Assembly: GCF_014648995.1 (NCBI RefSeq)
Contig: NZ_BMSE01000007.1
Location: 124,001-188,000, forward strand
Length of the DNA: 64,000 nt
Reading direction: 5' to 3'
From: Streptomyces massasporeus
GTDB lineage: Bacteria > Actinomycetota > Actinomycetes > Streptomycetales > Streptomycetaceae
Program-made: the position numbers and the translations under genes
The notes under the pieces: generated by a model
The model's input: only the letters and a program-made list of their open reading frames with translations
Told to the model about the DNA's origin: nothing
Database searches by the model: none
Shown: positions 8,052 to 18,195 of the stretch, in pieces
How the letters are laid out: each line of letters opens with the position of its first letter
Position numbering within the stretch: the stretch's first letter is position 1

Positions 8052-8918
8052 ATGGACGAGGCACGGGCGCGGGACGTACTGGCCGCGGCAGGGGTGCTGC
8101 CGCCCGGTGCGGTCCGGGAGGCGCGACTGCTCGCCCTGGGCGAGAACGCGGTGTTCGCCGCCGGTGACCTGGTCGTCAAGGTCGGCCGTGACGCCGAACT
8201 CCTGGACCGGGCGCGCCGCGAACTGGACATCGCGGTGTGGCTCGCCGAGGCGGGCGTGCCGGCGGTGCGTGCGGCCGAGCCGAAGGCGCTGCTGGTCGAC
8301 GGGCATCCGGTGACGGTGTGGCATCGGCTGCCGGACGCCGTGCGGCCCGCCGAGCCGCGGGATTTGGCCGAACTGCTGCGGGTCGTGCATGCCACTGCCC
8401 TGCCTCCCTTCGCACTCCCGGCCCGCGATCTGCTGGGCGGGGTGGAGCGGTGGCTGCGGCTCGCGGGGGATGCGATCGATCCCGCGGACGCGGCCTATCT
8501 GCGCGAGCGGCGGGACGGGTTCGCCGCTCGGGCCGCCGCGCTCACACCACACCTGCCGCCGGGGCCGATCCACGGGGACGCGCTGCCGCGCAATGTGCAC
8601 GTCGGACCCGACGGGCCCGTGCTGGTGGATCTGGAGACGGTGTCCGCGGACCTGCGCGAGCACGATCTCGTGGTGATGGCACTGTCACACGACCGGTACG
8701 GGTTGCCGGACGAGGCGTACGCCTCGTTCACGGAGACCTACGGATGGGACGTACGCGGATGGGCCGGCTGCGGTGTGCTGCGCGGGGCCCGGGAGACGGC
8801 AAGTTGCGCCTGGGTCGCCCAGCACGCGCCCAGCAACCCGAAGGCACTGGCCGAGTTCGAGCGGCGGGTGCGGTCGCTGAGGGACGGGGACGAGACCGTG
8901 CGGTGGTATCCGTTCTGA
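8052..8918 (+). CDS. Aminoglycoside-phosphotransferase-fold kinase
   Basis: A 288-residue APH-family small-molecule kinase. The N-lobe shows a Gly loop region (ALGENAVFAA) and the ATP-binding Lys in DLVVKVGRD. The catalytic loop IHGDALPRNVHV contains HGD and Asn, and LVDLETVS has the metal-binding Asp, so it should be active. The sequence is a general Streptomyces 'phosphotransferase', not a known resistance enzyme; the substrate is unknown. Single gene, transcribed away from the sugar importer and convergent with the exonuclease gene. Confidence 0.85.
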   Translation: MDEARARDVLAAAGVLPPGAVREARLLALGENAVFAAGDLVVKVGRDAELLDRARRELDIAVWLAEAGVPAVRAAEPKALLVDGHPVTVWHRLPDAVRPAEPRDLAELLRVVHATALPPFALPARDLLGGVERWLRLAGDAIDPADAAYLRERRDGFAARAAALTPHLPPGPIHGDALPRNVHVGPDGPVLVDLETVSADLREHDLVVMALSHDRYGLPDEAYASFTETYGWDVRGWAGCGVLRGARETASCAWVAQHAPSNPKALAEFERRVRSLRDGDETVRWYPF

Positions 8919-8942
8919 GCGACCGGCCCGCCTGACGCCGGC

Positions 8943-9665
8943 TCAGACCGGTTCGTCCGCCAACTCCCGCAGAGGCCACGTCCCGTCGATGGAGGCGGTC
9001 GGATCGCCCTTGCCGCGCAGGAAGCTCTGGAAGTCCGCCGCCCACTGCGCGTACCACTCGATCTGGCGGTGGTGCAGGGCCGCCGGGCCGAGCATGGCGA
9101 TCTTGGGGTGGCGGTCGGCTATCGCCCCGGCCAGCCGGGCCGCCGCCAGGGCGTCGGCCATGGCGTCATGGGCGGTGTCGAGGACGACGCCGTACTCGGC
9201 GCAGACCGCTTCGAGGTTGCGTTTGCCGCGGCGGTAGCGGTCGACCCAGCGGTCGATGGTGTAGGGGTCGATGACCGGCGCCGGGTCCACGCCGCCCAGG
9301 CGATCGCGCAGGGACGGCAGTCCGTGGCGCCGCAACTCCGCGGAGAGCAGGGTGAGGTCGAAGGTCGCGTTGTAGGCGACGACCGGCACGCCCGTCTTCC
9401 AGTAGGAGGTGAGGACGTCGGCCAGGGCGTCCGCCACCTGGTCGGCCGGTCCGCCCTCGGCCGCCGCGCGCTCATTGCTGATGCCGTGCACCGCCACCGC
9501 GTCCTCGGGGATCGGCACTCCCGGGTCGGCCAGCCACTCCCGGCGCCCGATCGGCTCCCCGTCCCTGACCTCGATCACGGCCCCCGTGACGATGCGCGCC
9601 TCGCGCGGATCCGTGCCCGTCGTCTCCAGGTCGAAGCCGACCAGCAGCTCCCGGTGCCAGCCCAT
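8943..9665 (-). CDS. DnaQ-like 3'-5' exonuclease
   Basis: A 240-residue DEDDh exonuclease. ExoI is VGFDLETTGTDP (Asp and Glu metal ligands), ExoII is AYNATFDLTLL (Asp), and ExoIII is TAHDAMADALAAARL (catalytic His and Asp). The short length and absence of other domains match stand-alone Streptomyces exonucleases rather than a DNA polymerase subunit; roles in DNA repair or RNA trimming are possible. The ATG is preceded by AAGGGGGACCGCC. It is convergent with the kinase gene, 24 bp away. Confidence 0.9.
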   Translation of the reverse strand: MGWHRELLVGFDLETTGTDPREARIVTGAVIEVRDGEPIGRREWLADPGVPIPEDAVAVHGISNERAAAEGGPADQVADALADVLTSYWKTGVPVVAYNATFDLTLLSAELRRHGLPSLRDRLGGVDPAPVIDPYTIDRWVDRYRRGKRNLEAVCAEYGVVLDTAHDAMADALAAARLAGAIADRHPKIAMLGPAALHHRQIEWYAQWAADFQSFLRGKGDPTASIDGTWPLRELADEPV

Positions 9666-9817
9666 GGGCGGTCCCCCTTCTTGTGGTGCGTTCCCCCAGT
9701 GGTCTCCACCTTCCCATGCACCACTGACAATCGAAGGACCGCGCTCCGCTTACCCCCGCCGTCGTTCCGCTCAGCCCCGGCAGCGGACCGGAGAACCACC
9801 GCTCACCGGGGCACAGT

Positions 9818-11059
9818 TCAGGACACCGGCCGCGAATCCGCCCACATCACCTCGAACTCCTCGCGGTACGTGGGGAACAGGCCGCTTTCGTCCGCCTCGC
9901 CCGACTTAACCACCTTGCTGCCGTTGCGCAGCACGAACACCGGTGCTTCCATGCCCCGGGTGCGGCGCAGATAGCTCTGCACGACCGCGATGCCGTCCGC
10001 ACCGTCGCCGTCCACCAGGTACGCCGTGAAGCGGGGCGTCTCGTCGAAGACCTGGATCTCGAAGGCAGCCGGGTCGCGCAGCCGGGCCCGCACCCGGCGC
10101 ATGTGCAGGATGTTCATCTCGACGGCCCGGCTGAGCTCGCCGCGCCTGATGCCGAGCTCCCGCTCGCGGCGCTTGACCGCGCTGGAGGCCGGGTTGAGGA
10201 ACAGCAGCCGCACCCGGCAGCCGGACTCGGCCAGCCGCACCAGGCGCCGGCCGGAGAAGTTCTGCACGAGCAGGTTGAGGCCGATGCCGATGGCGTCGAG
10301 ACGGCGGGCGCCGCCGAAGATGTCCTCGGCCGGGAACTGCCGCATCAGCCGCACCCGGTCCGGGTGGACGGCGACCACGTCGGCGTACCGGTCACCGACC
10401 AGGTCCTCGACCGCGTCGACGGGCAGCCTGCGCGCCGAGGGCACGTCACCGCCCGCGCCGAGCATCTCCAGCAGCCGGGCCGAGGCCCGCTCGGCCTGGT
10501 TCAGCACGGCCTCGGACAGGGCGCGGTTGCGGGAGACGACGTTCCGGGTGACCTCCAGCTCGTCCAGGGCGAGCTCGACGTCCCGGCGGTCGTCGAAGTA
10601 CGGCTCGAAGCAGGGCCAGTGCTGCACCATCAGCTCGCGCAGCTGCGGCAGGGTGAGGAAGGAGAGCACGTTGTCGTCGGCCGGGTCGAGCAGATAGCCC
10701 TTGCGGCGGCTGACCTCGCGGACCGCGACCGCGCGCTGCACCCACTCCTGGCCGGCCGGCCCGGCGGCGGCCACCACCCAGTCCTCGCCGTGCACGGGTT
10801 CGTAGACGGGCCGCAGCACGGCGGCGACGACCGCCCGCAGCCGCTGCTCGACGAGGTTCAGCCAGATGTAGGCGCGGCCGGCCCGCTGGGCGCGGGTGCG
10901 CACCTCGCGCCAGGCGTCGGCGTCCCAGTCCAGCTCCGGGCCGATCGAGCCCGTCGCGTCCATCGGCCGCGCCAGGGACACGGCACCGGTCGGGACGTCA
11001 GTGGAGTTCCCCTCGTGACCCTCGTCACCAGGGGGCAGCTCCAGCCCTCCCGAGCCCAC
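9818..11059 (-). CDS. SAV2148-family HEPN-domain protein
   Basis: A 413-residue protein that I recognise as the SAV2148-type HEPN family conserved across Streptomyces. The helical N-terminal half (WREVRTRAQRAGRAYIWLNLVEQRL ... LPQLRELMVQHWPCFEPYF) contains R-x5-H in RELMVQH, compatible with the RNase motif of HEPN domains. The C-terminal half (LNLLVQNFSGRRLVRLAESGCRVRLLFLNP) resembles a phospholipase-D-like or sensor alpha/beta region. GTG at 11059 is chosen because the family starts near VGSGGLELPPGDEGHEG; upstream GTG (11089) and TTG (11101) starts are possible. Cytoplasmic. Function in vivo is not established. Confidence 0.78.
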   Translation of the reverse strand: MGSGGLELPPGDEGHEGNSTDVPTGAVSLARPMDATGSIGPELDWDADAWREVRTRAQRAGRAYIWLNLVEQRLRAVVAAVLRPVYEPVHGEDWVVAAAGPAGQEWVQRAVAVREVSRRKGYLLDPADDNVLSFLTLPQLRELMVQHWPCFEPYFDDRRDVELALDELEVTRNVVSRNRALSEAVLNQAERASARLLEMLGAGGDVPSARRLPVDAVEDLVGDRYADVVAVHPDRVRLMRQFPAEDIFGGARRLDAIGIGLNLLVQNFSGRRLVRLAESGCRVRLLFLNPASSAVKRRERELGIRRGELSRAVEMNILHMRRVRARLRDPAAFEIQVFDETPRFTAYLVDGDGADGIAVVQSYLRRTRGMEAPVFVLRNGSKVVKSGEADESGLFPTYREEFEVMWADSRPVS

Positions 11060-11161
11060 CCGCGCACCGCCTTCCGCTCCCCCGAGCACTCCCCTTGTCA
11101 ACGATCAAGGAAGGGTACTCCGGGAGCGGTCGGCGGTGCAGCCGGATGGGCAGGGTAGTTC

Positions 11162-12484
11162 TCAACTCCGGGGCCGCCAGTGCCCGTTCTGCCAGCCGAG
11201 CTCGGCCGGAGTGAGCGGATTCATAGCGGTGACGTCGCGCGGGGCGATGGAGAAGCCCTGCCAGTGGACGGGCATGGGCTGCTGGTCCTCGTCCCGGGCT
11301 ATGTGGTGGAAGCCGATGTTCATCCAGACCACCGGGTGGGTCAGGGCCTGGCCGTTGACCCACTCGTCCACGGATTTACCGGCTCCGGCCCCGCAGTTGC
11401 CGGGGTTGTGGCTGGCGAACAGCTCGCACTTGTTGTACTGCGTGACGTACAGGTCGTGCTTGGTGTAGCTGCGGCCCGGGTACTTGGTCGTGGGTCCGGG
11501 GACGATCTCGTAGGAGCGCGCGTGTCCGTCCTTGTTCTTGCCGGTCGCGCTGACCATGCGCCACCAGCGGTAGGCCTTGCTGTCGCCGGCCAGTTCCTTG
11601 GTCACCTTGGTGCGGGTGGTCTTGGTGGTGGGGGCGCGCTGGCCCCGGGTGGGCGCGCTGACGGTGGAGTCGTACTGCTCGACCTTGTTCTTGGTGGAGC
11701 CGTCCAGGGCGAAGTCGAGCCGCCAGAAGGCGTTGTGGCTGTGGCTGGTGGCCTTGGCGCTCGCGCCCTTGCCGATGGGCCAGCCGCGGCCGTCGCCGGC
11801 GTCGTAGTCGTCCCAGGAGAGGCTGCCGGTGGCGCCGACGTTCATGGTGATGGTGCCGTCGTCCTGGAAGCGCCATTCGGTCATGTACTCGTACCAGCCG
11901 ACCTGGTTGACCGTGTAGACGAGGAGGTCCTTGCCCTCGGTCTGGAAGACCTTGTTCGCGGTGTCGCCCTGCATGCGGTAGGCGTGGCCGCGGGAGCGGG
12001 TGGTGGTGCACAGGCCCTTGACGTTCGGGTCCTCGTTCCAGGAGTCCGGGACCTTGACCGTCTTGATGGTGCCGCCGGGGCACTCGCCCGGCGCCAGGTT
12101 CATCAGGCCCTGGGCGAAGTCGAAGCCGGTGAGGTCGTCGTACTCGATGTTGCCGTCGTCGTACGGGACGTGGATCTGACCGAGGCGGGCGCTGTTGAGG
12201 ACCTTGATCTGTTTGGGTTCGCCCTTGGGCTGGTACGAGATGTTCTCCAGCACGAGGCCGGCCTTGCCGTCGTAGCGCCAGCACATCCGCCAGGTGGTGC
12301 CGGTGGAGAGCTTCTGCTCGATGCGGTAGGCGGTGCTGCACTCGGCGGCCGCGGGGGCGGCGGGGGCGGCCTTCGGCTGGGCGGTGGCCGGTCCCGCGCC
12401 GGCCGTGGCGCCCGCGGCCAGCGCGGCCACGGTCAGGCCCACGGCGGCCCGGGTGCGGGCCCTGGTGTTGCTGTTCACGCGCAT
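11162..12484 (-). CDS. Exported copper amine oxidase catalytic-domain protein (split oxidase, large part)
   Basis: A 440-residue secreted protein with an N-terminal signal peptide ending near ATAQP. Segments align with the catalytic domain of copper amine oxidases: PYDDGNIEYDDLTGFDFAQG (catalytic-base region), NLAPGECPGG, VGWYEYMTEWRFQDDGTI (residue Y198 at the topaquinone position), SHSHNAFWRLD (copper ligands H248, H250) and GFHHIARDEDQQPMPVHWQG (third copper His about 394). The residue before the quinone Tyr is Trp instead of the usual Asn. At 440 residues it lacks the N-terminal domains of the ~640-residue family, and these appear to be encoded by the gene immediately upstream, 58 bp away. 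Product would oxidise primary amines outside the cell, if active. Confidence 0.78.
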   Translation of the reverse strand: MRVNSNTRARTRAAVGLTVAALAAGATAGAGPATAQPKAAPAAPAAAECSTAYRIEQKLSTGTTWRMCWRYDGKAGLVLENISYQPKGEPKQIKVLNSARLGQIHVPYDDGNIEYDDLTGFDFAQGLMNLAPGECPGGTIKTVKVPDSWNEDPNVKGLCTTTRSRGHAYRMQGDTANKVFQTEGKDLLVYTVNQVGWYEYMTEWRFQDDGTITMNVGATGSLSWDDYDAGDGRGWPIGKGASAKATSHSHNAFWRLDFALDGSTKNKVEQYDSTVSAPTRGQRAPTTKTTRTKVTKELAGDSKAYRWWRMVSATGKNKDGHARSYEIVPGPTTKYPGRSYTKHDLYVTQYNKCELFASHNPGNCGAGAGKSVDEWVNGQALTHPVVWMNIGFHHIARDEDQQPMPVHWQGFSIAPRDVTAMNPLTPAELGWQNGHWRPRS

Positions 12485-12542
12485 GACGAGATGACTCCCT
12501 GACGAGGAGGAGCGAGGTGGACGGGTGAGCGAGGAGGGCGGG

Positions 12543-13361
12543 TCAGCGGTCGAGCCGGGCGACCTTGCGGGCGCTCAGGTCGATCACCAGGGACCGGGCG
12601 TCGACCCACGGACCGTTCTTGACCTTCGGGAACAGCCGGACGCAGCGGTGCTCCCCGCACCGGTCGAGCACGGCGGGCTGGGCACCCGGCGCTGCGCGGT
12701 AGACGGCGCCGCTGAGCTGGAGCTGGTCCGGGCCGGTGAGCGCCTTGCCGGTGGCGTCCTCGTAGTCCGCCTTCAGGCCCGAGCCCAGCGGGTCGGCGAT
12801 CAGGAGGGCGGCCGCCTCGGCCTTCTCGGCGCGGCTCAGCGGCGGCTGGACGCCGTGCTGGGTGTCGCTGTGCACCACCTCGCCGGTGCCGAGATCGACG
12901 GTCCGGGTCACGAGAGTGTCGTCCCGGTAGTCGTAGAACGTCACGTCGGCGCGCCGGGGCGCGTCCGGCCTGCCGACCTCGTCGGCCTCGGGTTCGGCGA
13001 GGTCGACGCCGAGCCGCTGCGGGCCGCGGTCCCCGTCGACGCTCTCACTGCTGCGGAACAGCTGCTTGCTGAGGGCGACCTTCTCGACCCGCTTCAGCTC
13101 GTCGTCGGTCAGCGGGTCACGGCCCTCGCCCTTGTGCCCCTCGGCAGGGGCCGCCTCCACGACGCCCGGCGACACGGCCCGGCCGCCCGCGCCCGCCGCC
13201 GCGCCGGCCTCCTTCGGGACGGCCTGCCCCGCCCGGGTCCCGCTGTCGTCCGCCCCCGCCGTGCCCGGCAGGGTCACCGCCACCATCACGGCGGTCCCGG
13301 CCACCGCGATGGCGGTACCGGCCACCACCTTCCCCAGGTGGCGGTGCACTGTCTTGCGCAC
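12543..13361 (-). CDS. Exported protein resembling copper amine oxidase N-terminal (N2/N3) domains
   Basis: A 272-residue exported protein. The N-terminus VRKTVHRHLGKVVAGTAIAV is a signal peptide. The mature part resembles amine-oxidase N2/N3 domains: RDPLTDDELKRVEKVAL matches the HPLDPLT..E....V motif, VDLAEPEADEV the following strand, and TRTVDLGTGEVVHSDTQHGVQPPLSRAE the start of N3. There are no copper ligands or quinone Tyr, which are in the next gene. GTG at 13361 follows GGGGGAAAGAC; an upstream ATG at 13421 would add 20 residues that break the signal peptide. Both genes are transcribed together from a region with two palindromes. Likely the small subunit of a two-chain oxidase. Confidence 0.65.
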   Translation of the reverse strand: MRKTVHRHLGKVVAGTAIAVAGTAVMVAVTLPGTAGADDSGTRAGQAVPKEAGAAAGAGGRAVSPGVVEAAPAEGHKGEGRDPLTDDELKRVEKVALSKQLFRSSESVDGDRGPQRLGVDLAEPEADEVGRPDAPRRADVTFYDYRDDTLVTRTVDLGTGEVVHSDTQHGVQPPLSRAEKAEAAALLIADPLGSGLKADYEDATGKALTGPDQLQLSGAVYRAAPGAQPAVLDRCGEHRCVRLFPKVKNGPWVDARSLVIDLSARKVARLDR

Positions 13362-13406
13362 GTCTTTCCCCCTACTCCCCCACAGCCCCGGGAGTATGTG
13401 ATTGCC

Positions 13407-13432
13407 CCAATGGATTGGCATACCGCGTATGC
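13407..13432. promoter_or_regulatory. Two adjacent palindromes in the amine oxidase/glgX divergent region
   Basis: CCAATGGATTGG (13407-13418) and GCATACCGCGTATGC (13418-13432) abut each other between the divergent amine oxidase and glgX genes. The second is a perfect palindrome with 6-bp arms, the first has 5-bp arms. Placement 46-71 bp upstream of the amine oxidase GTG fits operator sites for one or both genes. Confidence 0.4.
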
Positions 13433-13542
13433 ACTGGTCACTCGGTAAGAGGGAGATAAGTCATAGGAGGTTCCCTCACTTTCGGGGAGACTCGGGACCA
13501 AGGCGTCCCCACCGGCGCCGCACACCTGAAAGAGTCGTATCC

Positions 13543-15717
<2,175 letters not shown>

Positions 15718-15730
15718 CCGCTCGGCGCGT

Positions 15731-15767
15731 GCGCGTCGCCCGGAAGCCACTCGTCCGGGCGACGCGC
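15731..15767 (+). terminator. Stem-loop between glgX and treY
   Basis: GCGCGTCGCCCGG (15731-15743) pairs perfectly with CCGGGCGACGCGC (15755-15767), a 13-bp stem with an 11-nt loop, 14 bp after the glgX stop. No U-tract follows, as is common in Streptomyces. It may terminate glgX or attenuate readthrough into treY. Confidence 0.65.
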
Positions 15768-15823
15768 GACGCAGCTGGCGCGGGGGATGACACGAACGGC
15801 GGCGGGGCGGGTACGTACGTTCC

Positions 15824-18193
15824 ATGACACCTGAGCGACTTGACCCGGTGGTGCCCACGGCCACGTACCGGCTGCAGCTGCAGCCCGAGTTCCCGTTCGG
15901 AGCAGCCGCGGCCGTCGTGCCGTACCTGGCCTCGCTCGGCGTCTCGCACCTGCATCTGTCCCCCGTCCTGGAGGCCGTGCCGGGCTCGACTCACGGCTAC
16001 GACGTCGTCGACCACGCGCGCGTGCGCGAGGAACTGGGCGGCGAGGAGGGGCTGCGGGCGCTGGCGCGCACCGCGCGCGAGCACGGGCTCGGCCTGGTGG
16101 TGGACATCGTCCCGAACCACATGGCCATGGCCCCGCGCCACAACCGCGCCCTGTGGGAGGTGCTGCGCGAGGGACCGAAGTCGCCGTACGCCCGGTGGTT
16201 CGACATCGACTGGGAGGCGCAGGACGGCCAGGTGCTGCTGCCGGTCCTCGGCGGGCCGCTGGGCGAGGTGCTCGACGAGCTGCGCGTCGACGGTGACGTG
16301 CTGCGCTACTACGACCACGTCCTGCCGCTGCGCGAGGGCACCGAGGACCTGCCGCTGCCGCATCTGCTGGACGCGCAGTGGTACCGCCCGGTGTGGTGGC
16401 GGCTGGCCCGGACCGAGCTCAACTACCGGCGGTTCTTCAGCATCTCGGAGCTCATCGGGGTGCGGGTGGAGGACCCGGAGGTCTTCGAGGCCACCCACGC
16501 CAAGATCCTCAAGCTGCTGCACGAGGGCGTGATCGACGGGCTGCGCATCGACCACCCCGACGGGCTCGCGGATCCCGACGGCTACCTCGCCAGGCTGCAC
16601 GAGGCGACCGGGGGCCGCTGGACGGTCGTGGAGAAGATCCTGGCCGACGGTGAGCACCTGCCGGCGTCCTGGCCCGTGGCGGGAACCACCGGGTACGACG
16701 CCCTGCGGCACGTGGACGGGGTCTTCACGGACCCCGCCGGGTTCGGGGAGCTGCTGGGGCAGTACCGGCGCTTCGCGGCCCCGCAGACGGACCGGGGCGG
16801 GCAGTGGGAGGCGACGGTGCGGCGTGCGGCGTACAAGGTCCTCACGCACGAGCTGGCCACCGAGACCGACCGGCTGACCCGGGTGGCGAGCCGGCTGTGC
16901 GCCTCCTCCCCGGAACCCGCCCTGCGCGACCGCGCCCCCTGGGCGCTGCGCACGGCGCTCCAGGAGCTCCTCGTACGGATGGAGGTCTACCGGCCCTACG
17001 AGTCCGCCGACGCGGCGTCCGTGGTCACCGAGGAGGCCGCCGCCGAGGCCCGGCAGGCCTTCGCCGTGCCCGAGGAGGCCGGGGCGGTGGACGTCGTACG
17101 GGACCTGGTGCTGGGGCGGTACGGCGACGGGCCGGCGCAGCTGGAGTTCCGGACGCGGTTCGCGCAGACCTCGTCGGCGCTGCGGGCCAAGTCCGTGGAG
17201 GACACGGCGTTCTACCGGTACGTGCCGCTGCTGTCGGCGACCGAGGTGGGCGGGAATCCGGGGGCTCCCGCGTTGTCGCCGGAGGAGTTCCACGCGTACT
17301 GCGCGCGCGTGCAGCGCGACTGGCCGGTGACCGGCACGGTGGCCACCACGCACGACACCAAGCGCAGTGCGGACGTCCGGGCGGCGCTGCACGTGCTCAC
17401 CGAGTGCCCGGACCGCTGGGCGGACGTGCTCGCGGAGGTGACCCGCACCGGGGAGGGAGTGCCGGACGCGCAGCTGGCGTGGGCGGCCTGGCAGACGGTG
17501 TTCGGCCTGGGCCCGGCCTCCGGCGTGCGGGAGCGGGCGCAGGGGGCGCTGCTGAAGCACGTGCGTGAGGCGGGCCTGTACACCAGCTGGACCGAGCAGG
17601 AGCCGCCGTACGAGGAGGCGGTGGAGCGGTTCGTGGCGGCCGGGCCGTGCGGGGCGCCGGGTGAGCGGGTCGCCGCGTTCCGGGAGTCGCTGGCGCCCCA
17701 CATCCGGGCCAATGTGCTGGGCACGGCCCTGGTGCAGCTGACGATGCCGGGCGTCCCGGACGTCTACCAGGGCACGGAGGCCGAGTACCGGGCGCTGGTC
17801 GACCCGGACAACCGGCGGGCGGTGGACTTCCCGCCCGCGGAGTCCGACGGCACCTCCGGGGAGAAGGCGGCGGTGACGAAGGCGGCGCTGGGGCTGCGGG
17901 CCCGGCGGCCCGGCGCCTTCGGCGACACGGCGACGTACCAGGCGCTGCCGGCCGAGGGACCGGCGGCTCAGCACTGCCTGGCGTTCGTCCGCTCCGGCGA
18001 GGTGCTGACGGCGGTGACCCGCCTGTCCCTGCGGCTCGCGGAGGCGGGCGGCTGGGGGGACACGCGCCTGCCGCTGCCACCGGGCCGCTGGGCCGACGCG
18101 CTGGAACCGGGACGGGAGTTCACGAGCCACGCGCGCGTGGCGGAGCTGTTCGGGGGGCGGCCGGTGGCGTTGCTGGAGAGGGTGGGCGACTGA
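15824..18193 (+). CDS. treY: Maltooligosyltrehalose synthase TreY
   Basis: A 789-residue GH13 enzyme that turns the reducing-end alpha-1,4 bond of maltooligosaccharides into alpha,alpha-1,1. The start PTATYRLQL is diagnostic, followed by LASLGVSHLHLSPVLEAVPGSTHGYDV and VVDIVPNHMA. Catalytic residues are D243 (GLRIDHPDG), E270 (TVVEKIL) and D511 (THDTKRS). The C-terminal part includes QGTEAEYRALVDPDNRR and a KAALGLRARRP segment typical of the family. ATG at 15824 gives the expected N-terminus. Cytoplasmic; partner TreZ is encoded about 6 kb downstream instead of adjacent. Convergent with a LysR gene, with only 2 bp between stops. Confidence 0.95.
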   Translation: MTPERLDPVVPTATYRLQLQPEFPFGAAAAVVPYLASLGVSHLHLSPVLEAVPGSTHGYDVVDHARVREELGGEEGLRALARTAREHGLGLVVDIVPNHMAMAPRHNRALWEVLREGPKSPYARWFDIDWEAQDGQVLLPVLGGPLGEVLDELRVDGDVLRYYDHVLPLREGTEDLPLPHLLDAQWYRPVWWRLARTELNYRRFFSISELIGVRVEDPEVFEATHAKILKLLHEGVIDGLRIDHPDGLADPDGYLARLHEATGGRWTVVEKILADGEHLPASWPVAGTTGYDALRHVDGVFTDPAGFGELLGQYRRFAAPQTDRGGQWEATVRRAAYKVLTHELATETDRLTRVASRLCASSPEPALRDRAPWALRTALQELLVRMEVYRPYESADAASVVTEEAAAEARQAFAVPEEAGAVDVVRDLVLGRYGDGPAQLEFRTRFAQTSSALRAKSVEDTAFYRYVPLLSATEVGGNPGAPALSPEEFHAYCARVQRDWPVTGTVATTHDTKRSADVRAALHVLTECPDRWADVLAEVTRTGEGVPDAQLAWAAWQTVFGLGPASGVRERAQGALLKHVREAGLYTSWTEQEPPYEEAVERFVAAGPCGAPGERVAAFRESLAPHIRANVLGTALVQLTMPGVPDVYQGTEAEYRALVDPDNRRAVDFPPAESDGTSGEKAAVTKAALGLRARRPGAFGDTATYQALPAEGPAAQHCLAFVRSGEVLTAVTRLSLRLAEAGGWGDTRLPLPPGRWADALEPGREFTSHARVAELFGGRPVALLERVGD

Positions 18194-18195
18194 GG

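Noticed and set aside
8052-8918. Aminoglycoside resistance gene
   Set aside because: The fold and active site fit the APH family, but general features only; there is no similarity I recognise to a named resistance enzyme and no resistance context.
12543-13361. Naming the exported protein tyramine oxidase subunit B
   Set aside because: That name is used for ornithine-cyclodeaminase-like proteins; this sequence has no Rossmann motif and resembles amine-oxidase N-terminal domains.
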